NCBI RefSeq assembly: GCF_016406325.1 | Contig: NZ_CP066370.1 | Coordinates: 186,001 to 250,000 of the forward strand | Direction: 5' to 3' | DNA length: 64,000 bases | Source of the DNA: Shewanella putrefaciens | Lineage (GTDB): Bacteria; Pseudomonadota; Gammaproteobacteria; Enterobacterales; Shewanellaceae | In this document: positions 13,304 through 23,195 of the stretch, one piece after another | Layout of the letters: each line of letters begins with the position of its first letter | Numbering within the stretch: the stretch's first letter is position 1 | Translations under genes and position numbers: made by a program | Notes under the pieces: model-generated | Told to the model about the DNA's origin: nothing | The model's input: only the letters and a program-made list of their open reading frames with translations | The model's database searches: none

Positions 13304-13843
13304 ATGGCGAAACTGCATGATAAATACCAAGAGACTGTTGTCGCTGAACTTGCTAAAAAGTTCGGTTATACCAGTGTCATGCAAGTCCCTCGGATTGAGA
13401 AAATCACCCTGAATATGGGTGTTGGCGAAGCTGTTGCAGATAAAAAAGTTATGGAGCACGCGCTCCGTGATATGACTGCGATCGCTGGTCAAAAGCCAGT
13501 TGTAACTGTTGCTCGTAAATCAGTTGCTGGTTTTAAAATCCGTGAAGGCTACCCTATTGGCTGTAAAGTGACCCTACGCGGTGAGCGTATGTGGGAATTC
13601 TTAGAGCGTTTAGTCGATATCGCAATCCCACGTATTCGTGACTTCCGTGGCTTAAGCGCTAAAGCGTTTGACGGCCGTGGTAACTACGCAATGGGCGTGC
13701 GTGAGCAGATCATTTTCCCAGAGATCGATTACGATAAAATCGATAAAATTCGCGGTATGGATATTGTTATCACTACCTCTGCGAAGACTGATGAAGAAGG
13801 TCGTGCTTTGTTAGACGCTTTTAACTTCCCATTCAAGAAATAA
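13304..13843 (+). CDS. rplE: 50S ribosomal protein L5
   Basis: L5 (179 residues) binds 5S rRNA and joins it to the 50S subunit. The family segments [11 protein letters not shown] and [17 protein letters not shown] are present. ATG 13304 follows TTGGAGTAA. In E. coli the S8 translational operator of the spc operon lies at this gene start; I could not verify an equivalent fold here. Confidence 0.98.
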   Translation: MAKLHDKYQETVVAELAKKFGYTSVMQVPRIEKITLNMGVGEAVADKKVMEHALRDMTAIAGQKPVVTVARKSVAGFKIREGYPIGCKVTLRGERMWEFLERLVDIAIPRIRDFRGLSAKAFDGRGNYAMGVREQIIFPEIDYDKIDKIRGMDIVITTSAKTDEEGRALLDAFNFPFKK

Positions 13844-13853
13844 GGGTAGCGTA

Positions 13854-14159
13854 ATGGCAAAAACATCAATGAAAGCACGTGAAGTTAAACGTGCACAGCT
13901 CGTAGCTAAGTATGCTGAAAAGCGTGCCGCTCTGAAAGCTATTATTGTCAGCCCAGCTTCTTCTGATGAAGATCGTTGGGATGCAGTATTAAAGCTGCAA
14001 GCTTTACCACGTGATTCCAGCGCCTCGCGTAAACGCAATCGCTGTAATCAAACTGGTCGCCCACATGGTTTCCTACGTAAATTCGGCTTAAGCCGTATTA
14101 AGTTACGTGAAGCAACCATGCGTGGTGAAGTTCCTGGCCTACGTAAGGCTAGCTGGTAA
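13854..14159 (+). CDS. rpsN: 30S ribosomal protein S14 (zinc-independent long form)
   Basis: S14 (101 residues) is in the 30S head. This is the long form without the paired CxxC zinc motifs; only one Cys is seen, in [12 protein letters not shown]. Zinc-free forms occur in all enteric-type genomes. The start ATG 13854 follows GGGTAGCGTA, a weak ribosome-binding site, ten bases after rplE. Confidence 0.97.
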   Translation: MAKTSMKAREVKRAQLVAKYAEKRAALKAIIVSPASSDEDRWDAVLKLQALPRDSSASRKRNRCNQTGRPHGFLRKFGLSRIKLREATMRGEVPGLRKASW

Positions 14160-14183
14160 GCACTTGTCACGGAGTAAGCTAAT

Positions 14184-14576
14184 ATGAGCATGCAAGATCC
14201 TATTGCGGATATGTTAACCCGTATTCGTAACGGCCAAGCTGCTAACAAAGTATCTGTGAAGATGCCTTCTGCTAAGTTGAAAGTCGCTATTGCGAAACTG
14301 CTTAAAGAAGAAGGTTACATCGCTGATTACGCCGTAGCAGATGAAGCCAAGCCTGAACTGGAAATTACGTTAAAGTATTTCCAAGGCCAACCAGTCGTTG
14401 AGACTATCCAGCGCGTAAGTCGTCCTGGTCTTCGTATTTACAAAGGTAAAAACGAACTTCCAAAGGTGATGGGCGGACTGGGTGTCGCAATTGTGTCCAC
14501 TTCTAAAGGCTTGATGACTGATCGTGCCGCCCGCCTTGCTGGCATGGGTGGCGAGGTTATCTGCTACGTAGCATAA
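14184..14576 (+). CDS. rpsH: 30S ribosomal protein S8
   Basis: S8 (130 residues) is a primary 16S rRNA binder and, in E. coli, the translational repressor of the spc operon. [18 protein letters not shown] and the C-terminal GGEVICYVA are canonical. ATG 14184 lies behind ACGGAGTAAG. Confidence 0.98.
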
Positions 14577-14586
14577 GGAGCTAGGA

Positions 14587-15120
14587 ATGTCTCGTGTAGC
14601 AAAAGCACCAGTATCTATTCCAGCTGGCGTAGAGGTGACCTTAAACGAACAGACCCTGACCGTCAAAGGCGCGAAAGGTAGTCTGACTCGAGTGATCAAC
14701 AATGCGGTCAATGTTGTTATTGAAGATGGCGTAGTTAAGTTTCTTCCTGTTGAAGGCGTTGTTAACGCTTGGGCACAGGCTGGTACTACTCGTGCATTAG
14801 TAAACAACATGGTTGTTGGTGTATCTCAAGGTTTTGAGCGTAAACTGAAGTTAGTTGGTGTTGGTTACCGTGCGAAACTCGTCGGAGCTGATATTGACCT
14901 GACTCTAGGTTTCTCTCATCCGTTAGTACACAAACTGCCCGCAGGCGTTACTGCAGAGTGCCCTAGCCAAACTGATATCGTCCTTCGTGGCGTTGATAAA
15001 CAGTTAATTGGTCAAGTCGCTGCTGAGATTCGCGGATACCGTCCACCAGAGCCGTATAAAGGCAAAGGTGTTCGCTATGACGACGAAGAAGTACGCCGTA
15101 AAGAGGCTAAGAAGAAGTAG
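14587..15120 (+). CDS. rplF: 50S ribosomal protein L6
   Basis: L6 (177 residues) lies near the GTPase-associated centre and has two repeated domains. The C-terminal [14 protein letters not shown] signature is present. It starts at ATG 14587 behind AAGGAGCTAG, ten bases after rpsH. Confidence 0.98.
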   Translation: MSRVAKAPVSIPAGVEVTLNEQTLTVKGAKGSLTRVINNAVNVVIEDGVVKFLPVEGVVNAWAQAGTTRALVNNMVVGVSQGFERKLKLVGVGYRAKLVGADIDLTLGFSHPLVHKLPAGVTAECPSQTDIVLRGVDKQLIGQVAAEIRGYRPPEPYKGKGVRYDDEEVRRKEAKKK

Positions 15121-15130
15121 GTAACGCGAT

Positions 15131-15481
15131 ATGGATAAGAAAACATCTCGCTTACGTCGCGCTATTCGCGCTCGTAAGAAGATCCAAGAGCTGGGCGTGA
15201 ACCGTCTGGTTGTACATCGTACACCGCGTCACATTTATGCTCAGGTGATCAATCCTGAAGCTCAGGTGGTGGCAGCTGCTTCAACCGTGGAAAAAGCGGT
15301 TAAAGAGCAACTGAAGAGTACCGGTAACGTAGACGCGGCGAAAGCAGTAGGTAAATTTGTTGCTGAGCGCGCGATCGAAAAAGGCGTAACTTCTGTTGCG
15401 TTCGATCGTTCTGGTTTCAAGTATCACGGTCGTGTAGCTGCTCTAGCAGATGCTGCTCGTGAAGCTGGCCTCCAGTTCTAA
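15131..15481 (+). CDS. rplR: 50S ribosomal protein L18
   Basis: L18 (116 residues) binds 5S rRNA with L5 and L25. The N-terminus is basic ([16 protein letters not shown]), and the [12 protein letters not shown] motif is conserved. ATG 15131 follows a weak AGGTAACG site, ten bases after rplF, so coupling to rplF is likely. Confidence 0.97.
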   Translation: MDKKTSRLRRAIRARKKIQELGVNRLVVHRTPRHIYAQVINPEAQVVAAASTVEKAVKEQLKSTGNVDAAKAVGKFVAERAIEKGVTSVAFDRSGFKYHGRVAALADAAREAGLQF

Positions 15482-15493
15482 GGGGTTATAAAA

Positions 15494-15997
15494 ATGGCTA
15501 AATTAGAAGCTCAGCAAAAAGACGATCTGCAAGAAAAATTGATTGCAGTTAATCGTGTTTCTAAAGTAGTTAAGGGCGGTCGTATCTTTAGCTTCACAGC
15601 ACTAACAGTAGTGGGTGATGGTAACGGTAAGATCGGCTATGGCTATGGTAAAGCGCGCGAAGTTCCAGCAGCAATTCAAAAAGCTATGGAAAAAGCCCGT
15701 CGTAACATGGTGACCGTGGAGTTGAACGCAGGTACTCTGCATCACCCAGTTAAAGGTCGTCATACTGGTTCACGTGTATACATGCAACCAGCATCACAGG
15801 GTACCGGTATTATTGCCGGTGGCGCAATGCGTGCCGTATTGGAAGTAGCAGGCGTTCATAACGTTCTGTCAAAAGCATACGGTTCTACTAACCCGATCAA
15901 CATCGTTCGCGCGACTGTCGATGCATTGGTGCACATGAAGTCACCATCGCAAATCGCAGCTAAGCGTGGCCTGAATGTTGACGAAATTCGGGGGTAA
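15494..15997 (+). CDS. rpsE: 30S ribosomal protein S5
   Basis: S5 (167 residues) has an N-terminal dsRBD-like fold and affects fidelity; spectinomycin-resistance changes map to its N-terminal loop (here [13 protein letters not shown]), which looks wild type. [14 protein letters not shown] is also canonical. ATG 15494 follows AAGGGGTTA. Confidence 0.98.
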
Positions 15998-16003
15998 TGC
16001 ACC

Positions 16004-16186
16004 ATGGCAACTAAAACTGTAAAAGTTACTCAGACTAAGAGCGGTATCGGTCGTTTACCGAAGCACCGTGCAACCTTAACAGGTTTAGGTCTGCGTCGCA
16101 TTGGTCACACTGTTGAATTAGAGGATACTCCTTCTGTTCGCGGTATGATCAACAAGGTCTACTACATGGTTAAGGTGGAGGATTAA
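16004..16186 (+). CDS. rpmD: 50S ribosomal protein L30
   Basis: L30 (60 residues) is a small 50S protein. [22 protein letters not shown] is the standard N-terminal half. It starts six bases after rpsE, whose end (CGGGGGTAA) includes the ribosome-binding site, and stops three bases before rplO. Confidence 0.96.
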   Translation: MATKTVKVTQTKSGIGRLPKHRATLTGLGLRRIGHTVELEDTPSVRGMINKVYYMVKVED

Positions 16187-16189
16187 TAG

Positions 16190-16624
16190 ATGCGTTTAAA
16201 TACTCTATCTCCAGCTGCAGGCTCTAAGCATGCACCAAAGCGCGTAGGCCGTGGTATGGGTTCAGGCTTAGGTAAAACTGCGGGTCGTGGTCATAAAGGC
16301 CAAAAATCTCGTTCTGGTGGCGGTGTACGTCCTGGATTCGAGGGTGGTCAAATGCCACTGAAGATTCGTTTACCTAAATTTGGTTTTACCTCGCGTCGCG
16401 CTATGGTAACAGCTGAAGTTCGTGTACTCGAACTGGCAAAAGTTAACGGTGATGTTATCGACTTAAACGCTCTGAAAGATGCGAACGTTATTACTCGCAA
16501 CATCCAGTTTGCGAAAATTGTTCTTTCAGGTACCATTGAGCGCCCAGTGACTGTCAAAGGTCTAAAGGTAACCAAAGGTGCACGTGCAGCAATTGAAGCT
16601 GCTGGCGGTAAGATCGAGGAATAA
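16190..16624 (+). CDS. rplO: 50S ribosomal protein L15
   Basis: L15 (144 residues) is a late 50S assembly protein. The Gly/Arg-rich N-terminus ([21 protein letters not shown]) is diagnostic. The GGAGG of its ribosome-binding site lies inside the rpmD end. It is followed seven bases later by secY. Confidence 0.98.
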   Translation: MRLNTLSPAAGSKHAPKRVGRGMGSGLGKTAGRGHKGQKSRSGGGVRPGFEGGQMPLKIRLPKFGFTSRRAMVTAEVRVLELAKVNGDVIDLNALKDANVITRNIQFAKIVLSGTIERPVTVKGLKVTKGARAAIEAAGGKIEE

Positions 16625-16631
16625 TACGTCG

Positions 16632-17972
16632 ATGGCAAAACCAGGACTTGATTTAAAAAGCGCGAAAGGCGGATTTTCAGAACTGAAAGCTCGCCTCCTG
16701 TTCGTGATTGGTGCGATTATCGTCTTTAGGGCCGGTTCGTTTGTGCCAATTCCTGGTATTGACGCAGCTGTATTAGCAGAGCTGTTTGCTCAGCAAAGCG
16801 GGACCATCCTAAGCATGTTTAACATGTTTTCGGGTGGTGCCCTTGAGCGTGCTTCTATCTTTGCATTAGGTATTATGCCGTACATTTCGGCATCTATCAT
16901 TATGCAGTTATTGACAGTCGTACATCCTGCACTCGCTGAATTGAAAAAAGAAGGCGAATCAGGACGTAAGAAAATCAGTCAATATACAAGATGGGGTACC
17001 TTAGTGCTGGGTACATTCCAGTCGGTCGGTATTGCAACTGGGTTACCGAATTTAGTGCCTGGCCTTGTGGTCAACATTGGTTTTGGATTCTACTTTGTTG
17101 CGGTTGTGAGCTTAGTGACGGGAACGATGTTCCTAATGTGGCTAGGTGAGCAAATTACCGAACGTGGTATAGGTAACGGTATCTCGATTCTTATTTTCGC
17201 AGGTATTGTTGCTGGATTACCTTCCGCTATCGGCCAAACGGCTGAGCAGGTGCGTCAAGGTGACTTGAATGTGTTAGTATTGTTGTTGCTCGCGGTCATT
17301 GTATTTGCCGTGACTTATTTTGTCGTATTTGTGGAGCGTGGTCAGCGTCGTATCGTTGTTAACTACGCTAAGCGTCAGCAGGGCCGTAAGGTGTTCGCTG
17401 CGCAAAGTACACATTTACCACTAAAGATAAACATGGCGGGTGTGATCCCCCCAATTTTTGCGTCAAGCATCATTTTGTTTCCTGGAACACTGGCTCAGTG
17501 GTTCGGTCAAAATGAGTCTATGTCATGGTTAAGTGATTTTTCACTGGCTGTGTCACCTGGACAACCGCTTTACTCATTATTGTATGCAGCAGCAATTATT
17601 TTCTTCTGTTTCTTCTATACTGCGTTGGTGTTTAACCCACGTGAAACTGCAGATAACTTGAAGAAGAGTGGTGCATTCATCCCTGGGATCCGTCCTGGAG
17701 AACAGACTTCGCGTTACATTGATAAAGTAATGACCCGTTTGACATTGGCAGGCGCGTTATACATAACCTTTATCTGCTTAATTCCGGAGTTCATGTTAAT
17801 TGCGTGGAAAGTACAGTTCTATTTTGGCGGTACTTCACTACTAATTATGGTAGTCGTGATCATGGACTTCATGGCTCAGGTTCAGACCCATATGATGTCT
17901 CATCAGTATGAGTCTGTGATGAAGAAAGCTAACCTAGTAAACAAAGCGAATTTAGATCGTTTTGGTCGCTAA
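16632..17972 (+). CDS. secY: Preprotein translocase subunit SecY
   Basis: SecY (446 residues) is the channel of the SecYEG inner-membrane translocon. It has about ten hydrophobic segments and the early signature [13 protein letters not shown] near residues 33-45. [13 protein letters not shown] and [13 protein letters not shown] mark the central and C-terminal halves. ATG 16632 is chosen; the frame extends upstream into rplO but without homology. It follows rplO as in all spc operons. Confidence 0.98.
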   Translation: MAKPGLDLKSAKGGFSELKARLLFVIGAIIVFRAGSFVPIPGIDAAVLAELFAQQSGTILSMFNMFSGGALERASIFALGIMPYISASIIMQLLTVVHPALAELKKEGESGRKKISQYTRWGTLVLGTFQSVGIATGLPNLVPGLVVNIGFGFYFVAVVSLVTGTMFLMWLGEQITERGIGNGISILIFAGIVAGLPSAIGQTAEQVRQGDLNVLVLLLLAVIVFAVTYFVVFVERGQRRIVVNYAKRQQGRKVFAAQSTHLPLKINMAGVIPPIFASSIILFPGTLAQWFGQNESMSWLSDFSLAVSPGQPLYSLLYAAAIIFFCFFYTALVFNPRETADNLKKSGAFIPGIRPGEQTSRYIDKVMTRLTLAGALYITFICLIPEFMLIAWKVQFYFGGTSLLIMVVVIMDFMAQVQTHMMSHQYESVMKKANLVNKANLDRFGR

Positions 17973-17993
17973 TTAGCTTTACGGAGTGATGAA

Positions 17994-18107
17994 ATGAAAG
18001 TTCGAGCTTCCGTGAAGAAGATCTGCCGTAATTGCAAGATCGTCAAGCGTAGTGGCGTTGTACGCGTTATCTGTGTTGAACCAAAACACAAACAGCGTCA
18101 AGGCTAA
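17994..18107 (+). CDS. rpmJ: 50S ribosomal protein L36
   Basis: L36 is a 37-residue protein. The frame reads [20 protein letters not shown] and ends at HKQRQG. Cys11, Cys14, Cys27 and His32 form the zinc site, so this is the zinc-binding form. ATG 17994 follows ACGGAGTGATGA, 21 bases after secY. It ends the spc operon. Confidence 0.96.
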   Translation: MKVRASVKKICRNCKIVKRSGVVRVICVEPKHKQRQG

Positions 18108-18116
18108 TAAAGAAAT

Positions 18117-18144
18117 TTGTTCAGCCCAATCTTGGGCTGAACAA
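18117..18144 (+). terminator. Strong hairpin after rpmJ (possible terminator)
   Basis: TTGTTCAGCCCAA is repeated inverted after two bases, giving a stem of about 12 bp. Only AAATATTGTTT follows, not a clear T-run. It may be a weak terminator or a processing site between the spc and alpha genes; in E. coli the alpha operon is partly read through from spc. Confidence 0.5.
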
Positions 18145-18163
18145 AATATTGTTTGCAAATCTG

Positions 18164-18250
18164 TCAACTGTCGAGTATCCTTTCGGGCTTTTCGCAGTTG
18201 GCCTTTAACTTAAGGAGTGCATAGTGGCCCGTATCGCTGGCATTAACATT
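18164..18250 (+). promoter_or_regulatory. Alpha operon leader (S4-binding pseudoknot type)
   Basis: The region before and across the rpsM start carries GAGTATCC, then GGGCTTTTC, an outer CAACTG/CAGTTG pairing, GGAGTGCATAGTGG at the start codon, and the early codons GGCATTAACATTCCTGATC. These match the order and sequence of the E. coli alpha leader, where S4 traps the mRNA in a pseudoknot and represses translation. S4 control here is inferred from that match. Confidence 0.8.
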
Positions 18251-18580
18251 CCTGATCAAAAGCATACAGTCATTGCATTGACTGCAATTTTCGGCATCGG
18301 TCGTACTCGTGCAAGAGCAATCTGCGCGGCTACAGCAATCGCTGAAACAGCTAAGATCAAGGAATTGAGCGAAGCTCAAATAGATACACTACGCGAAGAA
18401 GTTGCCAAATACTTAGTAGAAGGTGACTTACGTCGTGAGATTTCAATGAACATCAAGCGTCTTATGGATCTTGGTTGTTATCGTGGTCTCCGCCATCGTC
18501 GTAGCCTGCCTCTCCGTGGGCAACGTACTAAGACCAATGCGCGTACGCGTAAAGGTCCACGTAAACCAATTAGAAAGTAA
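18224..18580 (+). CDS. rpsM: 30S ribosomal protein S13
   Basis: S13 (118 residues) is in the 30S head and contacts S19 and the P-site tRNA. It starts with GTG 18224 (GGAGTGCATAGTG), as in E. coli, inside the regulatory leader. [18 protein letters not shown] and the basic C-terminal [16 protein letters not shown] are canonical. First gene of the alpha operon. Confidence 0.98.
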
Positions 18581-18595
18581 CGGGAAGGTAAAGCA

Positions 18596-18988
18596 ATGGC
18601 TAAAGTTCCGTCACGTTCTCCGCGTAAGCGCGTACGTAAACAGGTTGCAGATGGCATGGCTCATATCCATGCTTCTTTCAACAACACTATTGTCACCATT
18701 ACAGATCGTCAAGGTAATGCGTTGTCATGGGCTACTTCAGGTGGTTCAGGTTTCCGTGGTTCACGTAAATCTACTCCATTTGCTGCACAGGTAGCTGCTG
18801 AGCGTGCAGGTGCTGCTGCTCAAGACTACGGTTTAAAAAACCTTGAAGTGTTTGTGAAGGGTCCAGGTCCAGGTCGTGAGTCAGCCATTCGTGCGCTGAA
18901 CGCTGTTGGTTATAAAATTACCAACATTACCGATGTGACGCCGATCCCTCATAATGGTTGTCGTCCTCCTAAAAAGCGTCGTGTATAA
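18596..18988 (+). CDS. rpsK: 30S ribosomal protein S11
   Basis: S11 (130 residues) forms the 30S platform beside S7 in the E site. The [15 protein letters not shown] and [13 protein letters not shown] stretches are diagnostic. ATG 18596 follows CGGGAAGGTAAAG, 15 bases after rpsM. Confidence 0.98.
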
Positions 18989-19020
18989 CGCCGTTTCATT
19001 AGGATTGTTGGAGAAAGATC

Positions 19021-19641
19021 ATGGCAAGATACTTGGGTCCCAAGCTCAAGCTCAGCCGCCGAGAAGGTACAGACCTTTTCTTAAAAAGCGGTGTGAGAGC
19101 AATCGATTCAAAGTGTAAACTGGAAACTGCACCTGGACAACATGGCGCTCGTAAGCCACGTCTGTCTGAGTATGGTACTCAGTTACGCGAAAAACAAAAA
19201 GTTCGTCGTATTTACGGTGTGTTAGAAAAACAATTCCGTAACTATTACAAAGATGCTGCACGTCTGAAAGGCAACACTGGTGAAAACCTGTTGCAACTTT
19301 TAGAAACCCGTTTAGATAACGTTGTTTATCGTATGGGCTTCGGTGCTACTCGTGCAGAATCACGTCAGCTAGTAAGCCATAAATCAGTTATGGTTAACGG
19401 TCGTGTTGTTAACATTCCGTCATTCAAAGTGTCTGCGAATGATGTTGTGAGCATCCGCGAGAAGTCACGCACTCAAGCTCGTATTAAAGCGGCTTTAGAA
19501 GTGGCAGCTCAACGCGAGAAGCCTACATGGGTTGAAGTCGACAGCGCGAAAATGGAAGGTGCTTTCAAGCGCGTTCCAGAACGTAGCGATTTGTCTGCGG
19601 AAATTAACGAACAGCTGATCGTCGAGCTTTACTCTAAGTAA
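19021..19641 (+). CDS. rpsD: 30S ribosomal protein S4 (alpha operon autoregulator)
   Basis: S4 (206 residues) starts 30S body assembly, and ram mutations affect fidelity. [20 protein letters not shown] and the S4-type RNA-binding domain ([23 protein letters not shown], seen in pieces near residue 98 onwards) are present. It is the likely repressor of the leader at 18164-18250. ATG 19021 follows TTGGAGAAAG. Confidence 0.98.
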   Translation: MARYLGPKLKLSRREGTDLFLKSGVRAIDSKCKLETAPGQHGARKPRLSEYGTQLREKQKVRRIYGVLEKQFRNYYKDAARLKGNTGENLLQLLETRLDNVVYRMGFGATRAESRQLVSHKSVMVNGRVVNIPSFKVSANDVVSIREKSRTQARIKAALEVAAQREKPTWVEVDSAKMEGAFKRVPERSDLSAEINEQLIVELYSK

Positions 19642-19665
19642 AGCTAACAAACAAGAGAGGACACA

Positions 19666-20655
19666 ATGCAGGGTTCTGTTACAGAATTTCTTAAACCGCG
19701 TCTCGTTGATATCGAGCAGGTTAACTCAACACGTGCCAAGGTTACATTGGAACCACTTGAGCGTGGTTTCGGCCACACTTTAGGTAACGCGTTGCGTCGC
19801 ATCCTATTGTCGTCTATGCCCGGCTGCGCGGTTACCGAAGTCGAGATTGACGGTGTACTGCACGAATACAGCAGTAAGGAAGGCGTACAAGAAGATATCC
19901 TTGAGATCTTGTTAAACCTGAAAGGGTTAGCAGTGACTATCGAGGGTAAAGACGAGGCTATGCTTACGTTGAGCAAGTCCGGCGCAGGCCCTGTCATCGC
20001 AGCAGATATCACGCATGATGGTGATGTCACTATCGTGAATCCTGATCATGTTATCTGTCATTTGACGGGTAACAATGATATCAGCATGCGTATTCGCGTT
20101 GAGCGTGGTCGTGGTTATGTGCCAGCATCTGCTCGTGCACAGACCGAAGACGATGATCGCCCAATCGGCCGTTTGCTGGTTGATGCTTCTTTCTCGCCAG
20201 TTGCACGTATTGCCTACAATGTAGAAGCAGCTCGTGTTGAACAGCGTACTGACTTGGATAAACTTGTTATCGATATGACCACTAATGGTACTATCGATCC
20301 TGAGGAAGCTATCCGTCGTTCCGCAACTATTTTAGCTGAACAGCTAGATGCGTTTGTTGAGCTGCGTGACGTGACTGAGCCAGAATTGAAAGAAGAGAAG
20401 CCGGAGTTCGATCCGATTCTGTTGCGTCCTGTCGACGATTTAGAGCTAACTGTACGTTCGGCTAACTGCTTGAAAGCCGAAGCGATTCATTACATCGGAG
20501 ATCTGGTACAGCGTACTGAAGTTGAGCTGCTGAAGACCCCTAACTTAGGTAAGAAATCTCTTACAGAAATTAAGGACGTTTTGGCTTCTCGCGGACTGTC
20601 GTTAGGTATGCGTTTGGAAAACTGGCCTCCAGCTAGTTTAGCAGACGACCTATAA
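19666..20655 (+). CDS. rpoA: RNA polymerase subunit alpha
   Basis: Alpha (329 residues) dimerises to start RNA polymerase assembly. The N-terminal domain has [20 protein letters not shown]. The C-terminal domain (about 250-329) carries the UP-element and activator surface with [13 protein letters not shown] and [17 protein letters not shown] 19666 follows GAGAGGACACA. It sits between rpsD and rplQ as in E. coli. Confidence 0.98.
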   Translation: MQGSVTEFLKPRLVDIEQVNSTRAKVTLEPLERGFGHTLGNALRRILLSSMPGCAVTEVEIDGVLHEYSSKEGVQEDILEILLNLKGLAVTIEGKDEAMLTLSKSGAGPVIAADITHDGDVTIVNPDHVICHLTGNNDISMRIRVERGRGYVPASARAQTEDDDRPIGRLLVDASFSPVARIAYNVEAARVEQRTDLDKLVIDMTTNGTIDPEEAIRRSATILAEQLDAFVELRDVTEPELKEEKPEFDPILLRPVDDLELTVRSANCLKAEAIHYIGDLVQRTEVELLKTPNLGKKSLTEIKDVLASRGLSLGMRLENWPPASLADDL

Positions 20656-20695
20656 GTCTCAGGTTTGTACAGATTTAGGTTATAAGGATTAGGTC

Positions 20696-21091
20696 ATGCG
20701 CCATCGTAAGAGTGGTCGTCAACTTAACCGCAACAGCAGCCACCGCCAAGCTATGTTCCGTAACATGGCAAGCTCACTGGTTCGTCATGAGATCATCAAG
20801 ACAACCGTAGCTAAAGCGAAAGAACTGCGTCGCGTAGTTGAGCCTCTGATAACACTTGCTAAGAGTGACAGCGTTGCAAATCGTCGTTTAGCGTTTGCAC
20901 GTACTCGCGACGCTGAAGTCGTAGGTAAGTTATTTACTGAGTTGGGTCCACGTTACCAGGAACGTCCTGGTGGCTATACCCGTATCCTTAAGTGCGGTTT
21001 ACGTGCTGGTGATAAAGCCCCTATGGCTTACATCGAGCTAGTTGGTCGCCCAGAAGCTGCTCAAGCTGTTGATGTTGAAGCTGCTGAGTAA
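20696..21091 (+). CDS. rplQ: 50S ribosomal protein L17
   Basis: L17 (131 residues) lies at the base of the 50S near the tunnel exit. [23 protein letters not shown] is canonical. It is the last gene of the alpha operon, with a terminator 16 bases after its stop. Confidence 0.98.
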   Translation: MRHRKSGRQLNRNSSHRQAMFRNMASSLVRHEIIKTTVAKAKELRRVVEPLITLAKSDSVANRRLAFARTRDAEVVGKLFTELGPRYQERPGGYTRILKCGLRAGDKAPMAYIELVGRPEAAQAVDVEAAE

Positions 21092-21107
21092 TTAAGGTTA
21101 CATAATT

Positions 21108-21137
21108 AAAAAACCGGGCAATTGCCCGGTTTTTTTA
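21108..21137 (+). terminator. Rho-independent terminator of the alpha operon
   Basis: AAAAACCGGGCAATTGCCCGGTTTTTTT is split here as CCGGGCAA/TTGCCCGG, a perfect palindromic stem flanked by A and T runs. It could work in both directions. Confidence 0.93.
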
Positions 21138-21183
21138 TGTCAATTATTTACAACTCCTCTGCCCAAGTGGGTTGTTTCTCAAT

Positions 21184-21656
21184 TTATTGAGGTAGTGTAA
21201 TTTCCCATTTTGCGAGCCCTTGCCGACTGAACACAAACTTACCAAGGCCATCTATAACAGGGAAGATATATGCGGGTTTTTCGCTTGTAAGGATCCTTGC
21301 CGCCATAGCTGCTGCGATTTTGCAGTGGTTATAACCTCAAGCACGTAGCCTCAAATGTCCCCCCTTCAGCCGAGATACTGAAGTCCCAAAAGCCGAAATT
21401 AGGTACAGGTGTATTATTGGCTATCCATTTTATGAGTTGATTCGCTTCACTGACTGATTTTCATCATCTTTCACTGCCTGATCAAGTGCGACGACTATGG
21501 CGTTATACCTGATAGTACATGTTGTTGCCAATCTTTTAGACGTGCAAGTTGAAGACAGTGACTTCAACATCTCCCAGTATACGTGATAGCTGGTTACTGA
21601 TGTAGTCTGCGCTAATGCTAGATGTTTCACCTTGGTCAAAAATGACTAATATTCAT
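21184..21656 (-). pseudogene. Decayed gene of unknown function with several frameshifts
   Basis: No frame is open across this stretch, but coherent protein segments appear in successive frames on the minus strand. From the 5' end they are MNISHF, then ETSSISADYISNQLSRILGD..., then LKDWQQHVLSGITP, then ALDQAVKDDENQSV, then SEANQLIKWIANNTPVPNFG..., then GYNHCKIAAAMAARI... ending WEITLPQ and TAA at 21184-21186. At least four frame changes or stops are needed to join them. The intact protein would have been about 155 residues, with a soluble-looking composition. I do not recognise the family. The gene is between rplQ and ccmE and is probably not expressed. Confidence 0.65.
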
Positions 21657-21718
21657 CTTTGCACGGTCTTAGGCAACAAACCTTGGATAAGTAGGAGTGA
21701 GCATCTGAGTAAGGGTAA

Positions 21719-21745
21719 TAAAAAAGCCTCGCGAAGAGGCTTTAT
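21719..21745 (-). terminator. Terminator of the ccmABCDE operon
   Basis: AGCCTC and GAGGCT form the stem. On the minus strand the hairpin is followed by TTTTTTATT, 18 bases beyond the ccmE stop. Confidence 0.85.
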
Positions 21746-21762
21746 TGGTGGTTTATATTCTA

Positions 21763-22251
21763 CTACTTAGTATCAGGTGCTTTTTGTTGACTGTAGTCGA
21801 GCTTTTCATGTTTTTGCCCCATAGCTTCTGCTACTTCTGGTGGCATATAATTTTCATCATGCTTCGCTAATACTTCAGTTGCTTCAAGTTTACCTTCTGC
21901 CGTTAATACTCCTTGAGCAACAATACCTTGTCCTTCACGAAATAAATCTGGTAATAGGTCATCATAGGTGACTAAAATTTCACCGCCTAAAGAATCATGT
22001 ACAGCGAACTGTACATGTAGACTATCTGGATCGCGCACCATAGAGCCAACGGTTACCATCCCACCTACACGGATACGTTGTCCAACATCAGGTTTGACCC
22101 CTGTATCGGTCTTTCCATTCACGATTTCTGACGGTGTATAAAATAAATTTAAATTTGAGTTGAGCGCATACAGTAGAAGCGATGCAATGGCAGCAACACC
22201 ACCAATTAATGCTACCGCTAATGTCAGTCTTTTTTTGCGTCTTGGGTTCAC
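21763..22251 (-). CDS. ccmE: Cytochrome c maturation haem chaperone CcmE
   Basis: CcmE (162 residues) takes haem from the CcmABCD complex in the periplasm and hands it to the CcmFH ligase. A membrane anchor is at residues 9-30. The haem-binding His131 and the Tyr135 of the LAKHDENY motif are both present. It overlaps ccmD by four bases and is the last gene of the minus-strand operon. Confidence 0.97.
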   Translation of the reverse strand: MNPRRKKRLTLAVALIGGVAAIASLLLYALNSNLNLFYTPSEIVNGKTDTGVKPDVGQRIRVGGMVTVGSMVRDPDSLHVQFAVHDSLGGEILVTYDDLLPDLFREGQGIVAQGVLTAEGKLEATEVLAKHDENYMPPEVAEAMGQKHEKLDYSQQKAPDTK

Positions 22252-22448
22252 GATTTGGTACTCCTAGTTTCTTTGAGGCGCTCTTCACGATTCATCTTTT
22301 TAGCGATTTCAATCAGAACCTTACGCTTTTGGCGTGCGCTTGTTATGATGAGTACCGATAGGCAGAAGAACGTCACCCCGTAGGAAAGCCATACATAGAA
22401 TGCATAGCCGCCCATATTAAAAAAATCACTGATAGAATCGAATTGCAT
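22248..22448 (-). CDS. ccmD: Haem exporter accessory protein CcmD
   Basis: CcmD (66 residues) is a small single-span inner-membrane protein needed to release holo-CcmE from CcmABC. The hydrophobic span is about residues 14-36, in [19 protein letters not shown], with a basic tail. The sequence is poorly conserved in the family, but size, topology and place between ccmC and ccmE are decisive. It overlaps both neighbours. Confidence 0.93.
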   Translation of the reverse strand: MQFDSISDFFNMGGYAFYVWLSYGVTFFCLSVLIITSARQKRKVLIEIAKKMNREERLKETRSTKS

Positions 22449-23194
22449 TATTTGACCTCCTCAGCCTTAGCAAGTTCACGCACCCAAGGGCGCATTCCGT
22501 TTCTTGCTAAAATTTCAGCTTTGAATCTGACGATAGTAATCGCGCCTATCATAAGGCCGAAACCTAAAATATTGATTAAAAGTGGATACAACATCTCTGC
22601 TGGCATCGTTGATTTTTCAGTAATGCGAATAGTTGATGGCTGATGTAATGAGCTCCACCATTCAACTGAGTATTTGATAATAGGGATATTAATGACACCC
22701 ACGATCGCTAAGATCCCTGCAGCACGAGCCGCAAGCACTTTATCTTCGAATGAGGCATATAATGAGATTACGCCTAAATATAAGAAGAGCAGTACAAGCT
22801 CTGAGGTTAGACGAGCATCCCATACCCACCAAGTTCCCCACATAGGCTTACCCCATGCAGCTCCTGTGAACAGTGCAATAAAAGTAATCACCGCACCAAT
22901 AGGTGCAATAGATGCTGCGGCCCAATCAGCGAGCTTGACTTGCCATACCAGACCAATAAATGCTGCAGTTGCCATGCCCATGTAGGCTGCCATTGACATT
23001 GATGCTGCAGGTACATGGATAAAGATGATGCGATAACTATCACCCTGTTGATAATCTGTCGGGGCGAAGATTAATCCCCAAATAGTCCCTACTGCAATAA
23101 ACAGACAAGCCAAGATTGCAAACCATGGGAATAATGTTCCTGATAATTTATATGCGCGTTCAGGATCCGCATAAGGGTGTAACCATTTCCACAT
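22448..23194 (-). CDS. ccmC: Haem handling protein CcmC
   Basis: CcmC (248 residues) is an inner-membrane protein that presents haem to CcmE. It has about six membrane spans. The tryptophan-rich WGTWWVWD motif is at residues 119-126. The flanking haem-ligand His60 and His184 are at the same positions as in E. coli. It overlaps ccmD by one base and is one base from ccmB. Confidence 0.97.
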   Translation of the reverse strand: MWKWLHPYADPERAYKLSGTLFPWFAILACLFIAVGTIWGLIFAPTDYQQGDSYRIIFIHVPAASMSMAAYMGMATAAFIGLVWQVKLADWAAASIAPIGAVITFIALFTGAAWGKPMWGTWWVWDARLTSELVLLFLYLGVISLYASFEDKVLAARAAGILAIVGVINIPIIKYSVEWWSSLHQPSTIRITEKSTMPAEMLYPLLINILGFGLMIGAITIVRFKAEILARNGMRPWVRELAKAEEVK

Positions 23195-23195
23195 T

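Noticed and set aside
21430..21639. 69-residue minus-strand ORF
   Set aside because: It joins pieces of the pseudogene in wrong frames; the coherent segments lie in other frames.
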